Assembly (NCBI GenBank): GCA_030682575.1
Contig: JAUXNX010000001.1
Coordinates: 124,001-188,000, forward strand
DNA: 64,000 bases
Direction of reading: 5' to 3'
From: Gammaproteobacteria bacterium
GTDB lineage: Bacteria > Pseudomonadota > Gammaproteobacteria > Pseudomonadales > Pseudohongiellaceae
Under the pieces are notes generated by a model that searched no databases, was not told the origin of the DNA, and was given only the letters and a program-made list of their open reading frames with translations. Below are positions 8,660-17,627 of this stretch, piece after piece. The translations under genes and the position numbers were made by a program. The stretch's first letter is position 1, and the number at the start of each line of letters is the position of its first letter.

Positions 8660-9589
8660 CTACGTGGGAATATTTACCACATTATCATTCCGCCCCTGCA
8701 AGCCTCCGGAATGTATGGCAATAATCTCACTGCCCGACGCGATCCCGCCCTGAGCCAGCAACGAGTACAGCCCGAACATCATTTTGCCGGTATACACAGG
8801 CTCCAAAGGTATGCCGGTTGTGCGCGTGAACTGCCGAATAAACTCCAACAATTCGTTCGTGACCCGTCCATAGCCACCAAAATGCCAATCTGTGTTGATT
8901 TGCCATTGACCAGGGTCTGCAGCACCACACTCATGGAGGAATTCCTGAACACGATGTGTCAGGAATTCGCCTCCCTTGAGTACCGAAAACCCCGTTATCT
9001 GACAAGGCACTGTCAATCCAGCAAGCATGCCTGCCAGCGTGGCGCCGGTTCCACAGGCGAGCATGACATGGCGATCGCGACTATGAGAGGACCATTGCAG
9101 AAATCTGACTATGTCAGTACAACCAAGAACACCGGCTGTATTGGCACCACCTTCCGGAACGAGAAAGAAGTCACCGAAGCGCGCAGTCAATTCCGCCAGA
9201 AAAGCCCCGTCAGTCTTGCTGCGGTATTCAGTTCTGGAGATGGCGTGCAGTTCCATACCCTGCTCCCGGCAAAAGGCAAGTGTTGGATTGAGGGGTTGCG
9301 TCAACTCTCCTCTCACCACGCCAATCGTGCGAAATCCGAACAGGTTTCCCGCAGCGGCCAAGGCATGCAGATGATTGGAATAGGCACCACCAAAACTGAG
9401 CACCGTGGTATGTCCCTGGTGACGTGCCGCTTCCAGATTGAGGCGCAACTTGTACCATTTATTTCCTGACAGTAGAGGATGGACTTTGTCGAGCCGGAGC
9501 ATGCGCAGGGAAACACCTGCAGCACGCGTCACAGAATCATCGATGACGTCCAACAACGGCATGGCAATTTGCAAAGTGCAGTTATGCAT
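8660..9589 (-). CDS. PLP-dependent 1-aminocyclopropane-1-carboxylate deaminase / D-cysteine desulfhydrase
   Basis: Fold-type II pyridoxal-phosphate enzyme of 309 aa. The cofactor lysine is in LLSGNKWYKLRLN, followed by the phosphate/substrate loop SFGGAYSNHLHALAAAG, the signature shared by ACC deaminase and D-cysteine desulfhydrase. The glycine-rich cofactor-phosphate loop is LACGTGATLAGML. Sequence alone does not separate the two activities; desulfhydration of D-cysteine is more usual in gammaproteobacteria. The start ATG at 9589 lacks a clear Shine-Dalgarno, and an ATG nine codons downstream (9562) is an alternative. It lies downstream of the tRNA-Val/tRNA-Asp unit on the same strand. Confidence 0.85.
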   Translation of the reverse strand: MHNCTLQIAMPLLDVIDDSVTRAAGVSLRMLRLDKVHPLLSGNKWYKLRLNLEAARHQGHTTVLSFGGAYSNHLHALAAAGNLFGFRTIGVVRGELTQPLNPTLAFCREQGMELHAISRTEYRSKTDGAFLAELTARFGDFFLVPEGGANTAGVLGCTDIVRFLQWSSHSRDRHVMLACGTGATLAGMLAGLTVPCQITGFSVLKGGEFLTHRVQEFLHECGAADPGQWQINTDWHFGGYGRVTNELLEFIRQFTRTTGIPLEPVYTGKMMFGLYSLLAQGGIASGSEIIAIHSGGLQGRNDNVVNIPT

Positions 9590-9668
9590 GTGATGAATTT
9601 GCAGCTGATGGCCTTGAAGAAGGCAGCCAGGGAAATACAGTGGGATATAACGGGAAATACAAGCTAGT

Positions 9669-9745
9669 GGCGGACCGGACGGGACTCGAACCCGCGACCT
9701 CCGGCGTGACAGGCCGGCATTCTAACCGGCTGAACTACCGGTCCA
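9669..9745 (-). tRNA. tRNA-Asp (GTC)
   Basis: A 77-base cloverleaf read on the minus strand. The acceptor stem is GGACCGG/CCGGTCC, the D-arm GTTCAGCCGGTTAGAAT, and the anticodon loop CTGTCAC on a CCGGC/GCCGG stem gives GTC. The T-arm is CGCGGGTTCGAGTCCCG, and the CCA end is encoded. It is 47 bases downstream of tRNA-Val and likely co-transcribed. Confidence 0.97.
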
Positions 9746-9792
9746 CACAAACTTTAACTCTAGCTTCCAACTCTTGCAGAACCATCAGTGAT

Positions 9793-9868
9793 TGGTGGGT
9801 GTTGAGGGATTTGAACCCCCGACATTCGCCTTGTAAGGGCGACGCTCTACCAACTGAGCTAAACACCC
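9793..9868 (-). tRNA. tRNA-Val (TAC)
   Basis: A 76-base cloverleaf on the minus strand. The acceptor stem is GGGTGTT/AACACCC, the D-arm GCTCAGTTGGTAGAGC, and the anticodon loop CTTACAA on a TCGCC/GGCGA stem gives TAC. The T-loop is GGGGGTTCAAATCCCTC and the CCA end is encoded. First gene of a tRNA-Val/tRNA-Asp unit. Confidence 0.97.
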
Positions 9869-9887
9869 GTTCTCTGAGGTGACGCGC

Positions 9888-9915
9888 ATTTTACCGACTT
9901 GAGGAAGCATGTCAA
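9888..9915 (-). promoter_or_regulatory. Sigma-70 promoter of the tRNA-Val/tRNA-Asp unit
   Basis: On the minus strand, TTGACA (9915-9910) is followed by a 16-base spacer and TAAAAT (9893-9888), about 20 bases before tRNA-Val. A GC-rich discriminator GCGCGTC follows the -10, as in stringently controlled stable-RNA promoters. It is one of the best consensus promoters in the window. Confidence 0.7.
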
Positions 9916-9997
9916 TAAATTTTCTCAACAGTTTCAACGTGTAGGGCAACAGCAATTCGAGTCCTTGACGCGCAGAGTTTCATGCTGATATGGCGCT

Positions 9998-12373
9998 TTA
10001 TTTGCTCATGTGCTGAAAGGCACCGTCCCAGTCATCGGGAAGATTTTCGTGACGCAATCTGGCGATTCGTTCGAGGTAAATTTCATAAATGTATGTATGT
10101 GGATCGGCCGCATGTAATGTCTCAAAGTGTTGCTGAGCCGTATTCCAGTCCTTGTGAAAGTAGCGGTCAAGTGCAGCGTGGTATTGCTCAAGCTGTTGCA
10201 GCAACTGCGGCGTTACCTGCGATGCGCGACACAATGGTTCGTATGCCTTTATCGCATTATCCTTGCCTTTCACTTTCACTTTATCGACAAGACGGCACAC
10301 AAAGCCATCAAGATTCTTGAAGGTTTCTTCACCGATCAATAGTTTCACGCCGTAGAATTTTGTCAGTCCCTCAAGACGCGAACCCAGATTCACTGAATCA
10401 CCCAGCACTGTATATGAGCGCCGATACACTGATCCCATGTCTCCCACATTCATCATGCCTGTATTGATACCCACACCGATACTGACTGCAGGCAAGCCTT
10501 TCGCAATGAACTCTGTGCGCAATTCCTCAACTTTCTCGAGAATATCCAGCGCAGCACCCACTGCATTGTTGCGATGATTCTTGTCTTCCAGTGGTGCCCC
10601 CCAAAAGGCCATCACCATGTCACCAACGTACTTGTCGATAGTACCGTTGTAGTCAAAAATGATGCCTGTTACTGGAGTGAAGAATTCATTGAGAAGCTGT
10701 TTCAATTCCGTAGCTGTCAGCGACTCGGAAACGCTGGTGAAATCACGAATGTCGGAGAACAGCACAGTCATCTCACGACTCTCACCAGCAAAACTGTATG
10801 CATCGGGATTTTCAAGCATTGCATCAATATGGGCGGGTGGCACATATTGATCAAACATTCCCTTGATGGTTTGTCTTGACAGTCTCTCACTGAGAAATCC
10901 GTAAGCCATGTTGACTACACTCAAAAGGATAACCAGCAGGAGGATCAGCGTCAGCGAAATGTCCATTCTGTAGATGGACCAGATCATGAAATTGCCCCAG
11001 ATCGCGAGACCCACAAGTCCAATCGCCACCAAACCCAACATCGCTGGCCCCAGTACGGGCAACAGCAGGCTTAACAGAAAACCAGCAGCTACCAGAGTGA
11101 CGGCAATCGCGCCTTCCTCCCAGACGGGTTTGTAGGGAAACGGTGGCACCGTGGAGCGCCCGACGCTCAACATGGTTTCCTGCAGATCGGTCTGCTGCCC
11201 CGCAGCCACTTCCTGCACAATAAACGAGTCCAGAATGCCGTTGAGAATGTTTGCGTGTACCTCCACTCCTGGATATACCGCCTCCATCGGTGTTGAGCGC
11301 AGGTCCAGCAGGCCGGTTGCTGTTGTTCCCACCAGCACCAGTGCATTCTCGAGAATGGCAGGATCAATCCGCTCATTCAGCACATCGGTTGCTGACACAT
11401 ACGGATATTGTCCTTGTCCGCTGAGGAAGGATCTGCCCACATAGGGAACAAGCACTTGTGCTCTGGCGTCTGTTGACAACTCGTATTGCCCCGCATTGCG
11501 ACCGATACGAATGCCTTCCACCTGCAGTTGATTCCCCATTGGTTGAGTGACGAGCTCGAAACTGTCTTCAAAGAAGTAGACGCGCGCCATTTCCAATGCA
11601 AGCGTTGGGTAGAGCTGGTCTTGATAACGAACTACCAGTGGCACACGGCGAACGATACCATCCACATCCGGCAACTGATTCATGATTCCAGCGCCAGAAG
11701 CCTGCTCCTGCAGTACAGGAATATTACCCGTGTAACCCGCCATCTCCTGCAGGCTGACACTGTCAACAATCGACTCATCGATTGAGAAGATTGAATTCGG
11801 CAGCGCACCATACTGCACTGCTTCGATGGGATTGAACGACAGTGCGAGCACAACATCCATGGCAGGACTGCCGATGGCACGTGCGAAGTAACTGTCCGCA
11901 TCCAACTCGTCTTCGAGGAGCAACAACTCTTCCGCAACACCGTCCTGCAGCTGATCGTCATCCACTCGACTCAGCAGATCGCGTACCAGATTGCGCTGAG
12001 GCTCTGGAAATGTGATATCGAAGCCGGTGACCAGTACCCCGTACTGCTCAAGTTTTTCAACCAGCTGTCCCATTTTGACGCGATCCCACGGAAACTGTCC
12101 TTCCGCCTGCAGACTGCGCTCATCAAGATCGACCACAACAATCTTGTGATCGGGATTCTTGACGGGCTTTGGCATTAGATTGAAACGCTGGTCATAGATC
12201 AGGCTATCGAGCCGATCGATCAATGCAGCGAGTCCGAGAGAGGGAGAAATCTGCATCCAGCTGACGAACAGGGTAATCAGTACACCAAGAGCAACGGGTA
12301 GACGCGTTCCCTTCATCAGGAAGCGGGAAACAGCAGCCATGAATTGGCGCAATGCAGTCTTGTTTTCAGGCAT
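9998..12373 (-). CDS. CHASE2-domain adenylate/guanylate cyclase (class III)
   Basis: Inner-membrane receptor cyclase of 791 aa. A membrane span near residues 25-45 is followed by a large extracytoplasmic CHASE2 sensor domain (KIVVVDLDERSLQAEGQFPWDR marks its start). Three hydrophobic spans lie at about 415-495, and a class III cyclase domain follows from about residue 530. Metal-binding Asp residues are in VLFSDIRDFTSVSE and KYVGDMVMAFWGAP. The transition-state Asn/Arg pair is in LGDSVNLGSRLEGLTK, so it should be active; substrate (ATP or GTP) not assigned. A C-terminal helical tail (about 720-791) could be TPR-like. AGGA sits six bases before the ATG. The ligand of the CHASE2 domain is unknown. 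Confidence 0.93.
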   Translation of the reverse strand: MPENKTALRQFMAAVSRFLMKGTRLPVALGVLITLFVSWMQISPSLGLAALIDRLDSLIYDQRFNLMPKPVKNPDHKIVVVDLDERSLQAEGQFPWDRVKMGQLVEKLEQYGVLVTGFDITFPEPQRNLVRDLLSRVDDDQLQDGVAEELLLLEDELDADSYFARAIGSPAMDVVLALSFNPIEAVQYGALPNSIFSIDESIVDSVSLQEMAGYTGNIPVLQEQASGAGIMNQLPDVDGIVRRVPLVVRYQDQLYPTLALEMARVYFFEDSFELVTQPMGNQLQVEGIRIGRNAGQYELSTDARAQVLVPYVGRSFLSGQGQYPYVSATDVLNERIDPAILENALVLVGTTATGLLDLRSTPMEAVYPGVEVHANILNGILDSFIVQEVAAGQQTDLQETMLSVGRSTVPPFPYKPVWEEGAIAVTLVAAGFLLSLLLPVLGPAMLGLVAIGLVGLAIWGNFMIWSIYRMDISLTLILLLVILLSVVNMAYGFLSERLSRQTIKGMFDQYVPPAHIDAMLENPDAYSFAGESREMTVLFSDIRDFTSVSESLTATELKQLLNEFFTPVTGIIFDYNGTIDKYVGDMVMAFWGAPLEDKNHRNNAVGAALDILEKVEELRTEFIAKGLPAVSIGVGINTGMMNVGDMGSVYRRSYTVLGDSVNLGSRLEGLTKFYGVKLLIGEETFKNLDGFVCRLVDKVKVKGKDNAIKAYEPLCRASQVTPQLLQQLEQYHAALDRYFHKDWNTAQQHFETLHAADPHTYIYEIYLERIARLRHENLPDDWDGAFQHMSK

Positions 12374-12538
12374 GGCGTTCCTGGTTGACAGGCTTGGTAA
12401 GTGGGCCTTGCTGCGGGCGATTATATGTCAATCCGACTGTACTTGAAACGCAAGTCCCGGTACCATTGCCGCCGTTTCATAGCCAGCTGAAATCACGCTC
12501 AACGACCACACATCATTCAACGCTTGCTCGTAATACTC

Positions 12539-12892
12539 ATGGAAATCTTCAAGGAATTCACATTCGAAGCAGCTCACCGCCTCCCTCATGTTCCCGAGGG
12601 ACACAAGTGCGCACGCCTGCATGGTCACTCCTTCATGGTACGTATCACTGTCGCGGGCGAAGTCGGTGAACATTCAGGCTGGATCATGGACTTCGGCGAC
12701 ATCAAGACGGCGTTTCACCCGATCTGGAAACAACTCGATCATTATTATTTGAACGATATTCCCGGGCTGGAGAATCCTACCAGCGAAAATCTGGCAATTT
12801 GGATCTGGAACAAGCTGAAACCGGTATTGCCGGAATTGAGCAGAATCGAGATCCGGGAAACCTGCACCAGTGGCTGCGTCTACAGCGGCTGA
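12539..12892 (+). CDS. queD: 6-carboxytetrahydropterin synthase
   Basis: Second step of 7-deazaguanine (preQ0/queuosine) synthesis: converts 7,8-dihydroneopterin triphosphate to 6-carboxytetrahydropterin. At 117 aa it has zinc ligands His13, His28 and His30, the catalytic Cys24 in [10 protein letters not shown], and downstream [10 protein letters not shown] and [11 protein letters not shown]. The frame is open five codons earlier from a TTG, but [13 protein letters not shown] is the family's usual N-terminus. No obvious Shine-Dalgarno. Its pathway partners queE and queC are about 19 kb away at 31-32.4 kb. The gene ends 7 bases from the convergent reductase gene. Confidence 0.95.
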   Translation: MEIFKEFTFEAAHRLPHVPEGHKCARLHGHSFMVRITVAGEVGEHSGWIMDFGDIKTAFHPIWKQLDHYYLNDIPGLENPTSENLAIWIWNKLKPVLPELSRIEIRETCTSGCVYSG

Positions 12893-12899
12893 TCCATGA

Positions 12900-14156
12900 T
12901 CATCGCGTTTCCTGAACAGCAGCGAATTCATCCGGCTGACTACTGTCATCGGCAAGGGCCTGCATGTTGACGGCAAGTCTATCTGCAATCAGACGTTTGC
13001 AGACCATGAACTCCTTGGCACGGTTGATACAATCTGCAGCCACCATGCGCTCTCCCTGAAAATAGAACACTGAAAACCCTCTGCCATCGGCATTACTTTT
13101 GTCGCCACGAACCAGAAAATGATCATGGTTGAGCAGCAGTCCTGCACTCTGCAATTTGACGTCATATTGATCTGACCAGAACCATGGCAAAGCGTCATAG
13201 ATAACATTGCCCCCGGCAATGTTGGCTGCGGCGACACGGGACTGGTCCAGTGCATTCTGCACACACTCCAAACGCAGATGACGTCCATAGAAATTGCTGG
13301 GGTGCCAGGTGCAATCTCCAGCCGCATAAATGCAGGGATCACTGGTTCTTGTATACTCATCCACAACGATGCCATTGCTTACCTGCAGTTCTGCAGCCTC
13401 TGCCAAGTCTGTTTCGGGAATCACTCCGACACCGATGATGACCAAATCAGCAGGATACTCAGTGCCGTCTTCGCAGATCACACCGGAAACCTGATCTTCT
13501 CCACTGATGCTGACCACACTCGCACCTGTCACGATATTCACGCCATGATGGCGATGCAGATCATGCAAATACTCTGAGATCACAGGGCCGGTAACGCGCT
13601 GCAGAATGCGCTCTGCCATCTCCAGCAAGGTGACCTTGATGCCCAGTGAGGTAAACACGGCGGCCACTTCCAGTCCAATGTAGCCACCTCCAACAATTAC
13701 GGCTTTTTTTTCCGGCATCAACTCCTGACGAATGGCCAGCACATCGTCTGCCGTGCGCAGATAATGTACCCCTTGCAACACCTCCCCCAATGCAATGCGA
13801 CGAACTCTGGCTCCGGTGCAGAGCGCAAGTCTGTCGTAAGTAATTACCTCGCCACTGGAGAGAATCACACGCTTCTCTGCAGAGAATAGTTGTTCCACAC
13901 GCTGTCCGAGACGCAATTCTATCGCATTGGTGTCATACAAGGTGCCTGGGCGCAGCAGCACAGATTCGACGGTTTTTTCCCCGGCAAGCACCGCCTTGGA
14001 TAAAGGAGGTCTATGGTAGGGAAGATGGGGCTCGGCACTGATGAGAATGATGCGGCCCATCCAGCCTTCCTTGCGCAATTGCACGGCGAGTTGCGAGCCC
14101 GCATGGCTCGCACCGACGACAACACAGACCTGATCAGAACTCAATGCTTCAGTCAC
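12900..14156 (-). CDS. FAD-dependent pyridine nucleotide-disulphide oxidoreductase (ferredoxin/rubredoxin reductase type)
   Basis: Flavoprotein of 418 aa resembling putidaredoxin and rhodocoxin reductases. The FAD-binding site is VVVGASHAGSQLAVQLR with PYHRPPLSK, NAD(P)H is bound by VIVGGGYIGLEVAAVF, and the second FAD motif is IYAAGDC. A reductase C-terminal domain runs from about 320. It likely passes electrons from NAD(P)H to a small iron-sulphur or rubredoxin partner; no such partner lies next to it, so the pathway is unknown. It starts at a GTG (14156) with GGAG nine bases upstream, 20 bases after the end of ung, so it is probably the last gene of prfB-lysS-ung-reductase. Confidence 0.88.
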   Translation of the reverse strand: MTEALSSDQVCVVVGASHAGSQLAVQLRKEGWMGRIILISAEPHLPYHRPPLSKAVLAGEKTVESVLLRPGTLYDTNAIELRLGQRVEQLFSAEKRVILSSGEVITYDRLALCTGARVRRIALGEVLQGVHYLRTADDVLAIRQELMPEKKAVIVGGGYIGLEVAAVFTSLGIKVTLLEMAERILQRVTGPVISEYLHDLHRHHGVNIVTGASVVSISGEDQVSGVICEDGTEYPADLVIIGVGVIPETDLAEAAELQVSNGIVVDEYTRTSDPCIYAAGDCTWHPSNFYGRHLRLECVQNALDQSRVAAANIAGGNVIYDALPWFWSDQYDVKLQSAGLLLNHDHFLVRGDKSNADGRGFSVFYFQGERMVAADCINRAKEFMVCKRLIADRLAVNMQALADDSSQPDEFAAVQETR

Positions 14157-14176
14157 TACTCTGCTCCGGAAAAATG

Positions 14177-14857
14177 CTACTCAGCGATGCGCCAATCAAT
14201 GGCCGACTGTCCATGCTCAAGCAAATAGTGATTGGCTTTGGAAAAGTGGTGATTGCCGAAAAATCCACGACTCGCCGACAACGGAGAAGGATGCACGGAC
14301 TCAAGCACCAGATGACGACTTCGATCGATGATCTCGCCCTTGCGCTGCGCGTAACTCCCCCACAACAGGAAGACCAGATGCTCGCGTTTCTCGTTCAGCA
14401 GCGACACGATGCGATCAGTGAACAACTCCCAGCCCTTGCCTTGGTGGGAAGCAGCGCGTCCGGACTCCACGGTCAGGACAGCATTGAGCAACAGTACACC
14501 CTGCTCTGCCCACGATTGCAGACACCCACTGCGTGCAGGAGCAATGCCGAGATCGCCCGCAATTTCCTTGTAGATATTTTTCAGTGAAGGCGGCAGATCC
14601 ACACCGGGTTTCACGGAGAAGCACAATCCGTGCGCCTGACCTGGTCCGTGATATGGATCCTGCCCGAGGACCACCACCTTCACCTTGTCGAACGATGTGG
14701 AGTTCAATGCGTTGAATATCTCTCCACCTGCTGGGTATATCACTTTGCCATTCTGCTTTTCGGCCAGCAGAAAATTCCTCAACGAAGTCATGTAGGGTTG
14801 CTGAAATTCTGGATGCAGCAATCGCTTCCAGGAATCCTCAAGTTTTATGCGATCCAT
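14177..14857 (-). CDS. ung: Uracil-DNA glycosylase, family 1
   Basis: Excises uracil from DNA to start base-excision repair. At 226 aa it has the water-activating motif [14 protein letters not shown], the uracil-binding segment [10 protein letters not shown], and the minor-groove loop [13 protein letters not shown], all intact. The ATG at 14857 is preferred over an in-frame GTG at 14866 because GGAG lies eight bases before it. It follows lysS by 27 bases on the same strand. Confidence 0.96.
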   Translation of the reverse strand: MDRIKLEDSWKRLLHPEFQQPYMTSLRNFLLAEKQNGKVIYPAGGEIFNALNSTSFDKVKVVVLGQDPYHGPGQAHGLCFSVKPGVDLPPSLKNIYKEIAGDLGIAPARSGCLQSWAEQGVLLLNAVLTVESGRAASHQGKGWELFTDRIVSLLNEKREHLVFLLWGSYAQRKGEIIDRSRHLVLESVHPSPLSASRGFFGNHHFSKANHYLLEHGQSAIDWRIAE

Positions 14858-14884
14858 CGACAACACTCCATGACCACAATCCCT

Positions 14885-16414
14885 TCACTTGTCGTGCTGG
14901 GGACGCATGTGCGGGAACAACAGCACATCCTTGATCGATGGCGCGTCGGTGAACAGCATCACCAGTCTGTCAACTCCGATGCCTTCACCGGCAGTCGGTG
15001 GCAGTCCGTATTCCAGTGCCGTCACGAAGTCTGCATCGTAATGCATGGCTTCGTCGTCACCGGATTCCTTCTGCGCCACCTGCTCGTGAAATCGACGCGC
15101 CTGATCTTCGGCATCGTTGAGCTCCGAGAAACCGTTGGCAATCTCGCGCCCTCCAATGAAAAGTTCGAATCGATCTGTCACATCAGGATTTTCATCACTG
15201 GCTCTGGCCAGTGGCGAAATTTCCGTCGGGTACTCAGTGATGAATGTGGGCTGCAGGAGCATGTGTTCCACTTTCTCGTCAAAGATAGCCATCGCGATTC
15301 TGCCTGCGCCCCAACCATCTTCGATATGCACACCCATCATGTTCGCCAATGCTGCACACGAAGTGCGATCACGGAAGTCATCCATCGTCACGCCTTCGCA
15401 GAATTGAATGATGGAGTTGCGTACACTGAGCCTCGCAAATGGCGCGGAGAAGTCCAGTGCCAGCCCTTGATAAGTAATCTGTGTGGTGCCCAGCACTTCC
15501 ATCGCAATGGTGCGGAACAAGGACTCAGTCAAATCCATGAGATCGTGATAATCGGCATATGCCTGATAGAACTCGATCATCGTGAATTCAGGGTTGTGGC
15601 GAGTCGAAAGACCTTCGTTACGGAAGTTGCGGTTGATCTCGAAGACGCGCTCGAAGCCGCCGACTACCAGCCGCTTGAGATACAGTTCAGGTGCAATTCG
15701 CAGATACATCTGCTGATCGAGAGCGTTGTGATGCGTGATGAACGGCTTGGCCGAAGCACCACCGGGAATTACCTGCATCATCGGCGTCTCCACTTCCATG
15801 AAACCATGAGCTTCGAAGAAGTGACGCAGGCTGCTGATGATTTTCGAGCGCGTGACGAAGGTGTCACGTGAACTCTGATTTGCAATCAGGTCAATATAAC
15901 GCTGACGATAGCGCACCTCGGTATCGGCAAGGCCGCGATACTTGTCCGGCAGAGGACGCAGTGCCTTGGTGAGCAAACGCAGCGAAGAAATCCACACCGT
16001 CAACTCGCCTTTACCCGTCTTGAAGACTTTACCTTCCACGCCGACGATGTCGCCAAGATCAAGCCCCTTGATCTCCGCAGTCAAGTCCTCGGACAACTCT
16101 TTTGGATTGAAATAGAGCTGAATCTGCTCCGATACATCCTGAATCACCAGAAAGGGGCCGCGCATACGAATGATGCGCCCCGCCACCTTGACTTGCGGGC
16201 TGAGGTTCTCCAGTGTTTCCTTGTCCTTGTCGTCATACGCAGTGATCAGATCCTTCGCATAATTCGTTCTGCGAAAATCATTCGGAAATGCATTGCGTCT
16301 GGCGCGAATGGCGTTCAGTTTTTCGCGACGCTGCGCAATCAACTTGTTTTCATCGTGATGCTCTTCGCCCGCACTGTTCTGTGCATCTGTATTCTGATTG
16401 CTCACTGGATTCAT
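14885..16414 (-). CDS. lysS: Lysyl-tRNA synthetase, class II
   Basis: Charges tRNA-Lys with lysine. At 509 aa it has the usual length. An N-terminal OB-fold anticodon domain (about 65-175, [18 protein letters not shown]) is followed by the class II catalytic core with motif 2 [20 protein letters not shown] and motif 3 [11 protein letters not shown] near the C-terminus. The start ATG overlaps the prfB stop (ATGA), the classic prfB-lysS arrangement. The frame is open 92 codons further upstream, but that part is a shadow of prfB. The matching tRNA-Lys is at 30.9 kb. Confidence 0.97.
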   Translation of the reverse strand: MNPVSNQNTDAQNSAGEEHHDENKLIAQRREKLNAIRARRNAFPNDFRRTNYAKDLITAYDDKDKETLENLSPQVKVAGRIIRMRGPFLVIQDVSEQIQLYFNPKELSEDLTAEIKGLDLGDIVGVEGKVFKTGKGELTVWISSLRLLTKALRPLPDKYRGLADTEVRYRQRYIDLIANQSSRDTFVTRSKIISSLRHFFEAHGFMEVETPMMQVIPGGASAKPFITHHNALDQQMYLRIAPELYLKRLVVGGFERVFEINRNFRNEGLSTRHNPEFTMIEFYQAYADYHDLMDLTESLFRTIAMEVLGTTQITYQGLALDFSAPFARLSVRNSIIQFCEGVTMDDFRDRTSCAALANMMGVHIEDGWGAGRIAMAIFDEKVEHMLLQPTFITEYPTEISPLARASDENPDVTDRFELFIGGREIANGFSELNDAEDQARRFHEQVAQKESGDDEAMHYDADFVTALEYGLPPTAGEGIGVDRLVMLFTDAPSIKDVLLFPHMRPQHDK

Positions 16415-17509
16415 AACCCCATTTTCAAACTTGCTTCGATAAACTTGTCCAGGTCGCCGTCGAGGACGGCGCCGGTGTTGCTGGTCTCGACCCCGGTGCG
16501 CAGATCCTTGATCCGCGACTGGTCGAGTACATAGGAGCGGATCTGACTGCCCCAGCCGATATCGGCCTTTTCTTCTTCGATTTCCTGTGCAGCTTCGCGA
16601 CGTTTCAACTCTTCCATTTCGTAGAGCTTCGCTTTCAGCTGCTTGATAGCCTGATCCTTGTTCTTGTGTTGTGAACGCTGATTCTGGCACTGCACCACGA
16701 TACCCGTCGGTTCATGGGTCAGACGAATCGCCGAATCAGTCTTGTTGATGTGCTGGCCACCGGCACCACTGGCACGATAGGTGTCCACACGCACATCGGA
16801 CATGTTCAATTCGATCTCGATATCGTCATCCACTTCTGGAGACACGAATACGGAGGAGAATGAAGTATGACGACGATTGCCGGAATCGAACGGCGACTTT
16901 CTCACGAGGCGATGCACACCTGTTTCCGTGCGCAGCCAGCCGAATGCGTACTCGCCACTGACATAAATCGTGGCACTCTTGATGCCCGCAACTTCGCCAG
17001 CGGAAACTTCCATGACTTCAACGCTGAACCCTTTGGCCTCACCCCAGCGCAAGTACATGCGCAGTAGCATCTCGGCCCAATCCTGCGCTTCAGTGCCCCC
17101 AGATCCGGCCTGAATGTCAACGAAAGCGCTGTTGGCGTCCATCTTGCCAGAAAACATGCGGCGAAATTCCAACGCGATCAACTGGGTGCCGAGTTTCTCC
17201 AGCTCGTTGTTCACCTCATTGAAGAGTTCTTCATCATTCTCGTCTTCGGCCAGTTGCAACAACTCCTTGCAGTCAGCGAGCCCACTGACCATGTTGTCGA
17301 TGGTCTTTACCACCATTTCCAGTTCGGCGCGCTCCTTGCCAAGAGCCTGAGCATACTCGGGCTTGTCCCAGACATTGGACTCACCGAGCTCCAGTTCAAC
17401 TTCTGTCAGCCGATCCTTCTTCTCATCGTAGTCAAAGATACCCCCTGAGAATGTCTGTGCGGGCTGAAAAATCCTTGATCTTGAGTTGCGTTGGGTTGGT
17501 TTCGATCAT
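16411..17509 (-). CDS. prfB: Peptide chain release factor 2 (programmed +1 frameshift)
   Basis: Recognises UGA and UAA stop codons and triggers peptide release. The product is 365 aa, the same as E. coli RF2, but only if the ribosome shifts +1 at codon 26. Codons 1-25 run from the ATG at 17509 to an in-frame TGA at 17434-17432; the rest is read in the +1 frame from 17433. The codon-recognition SPF tripeptide ([10 protein letters not shown]) and the peptidyl-hydrolysis GGQ ([20 protein letters not shown]) are present. It forms an operon with lysS. Autoregulated: low RF2 favours the shift. Confidence 0.97.
17431..17446 (-). other. RF2 programmed +1 frameshift site
   Basis: Minus strand AGG GGG TAT CTT TGA C. 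The AGGGGG acts as an internal Shine-Dalgarno three bases before the slippery CTT, followed by the UGA stop and a C that weakens termination. This is the canonical prfB recoding signal, base for base as I remember it from E. coli. Translation resumes at GAC (Asp26). Confidence 0.96.
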
Positions 17510-17627
17510 GCGTCTCTCAATTCTGTTGTCGGTGGTCATGGGTCGGAAAAGACGGGCATTTTACCCTATTCCGTTTCAGATGCCACAGAGCATCGGCAGG
17601 CGCCCCCCCTTCTGCTAAACTCCATTG

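Noticed and set aside
14630-15871. 413-codon plus-strand frame opposite lysS and ung
   Set aside because: Spans two genes on the other strand and encodes nothing recognisable.
16415-16690. 92-codon N-terminal extension of lysS
   Set aside because: Overlaps conserved prfB coding sequence in another frame; the ATGA overlap and family length fix the lysS start at 16414.
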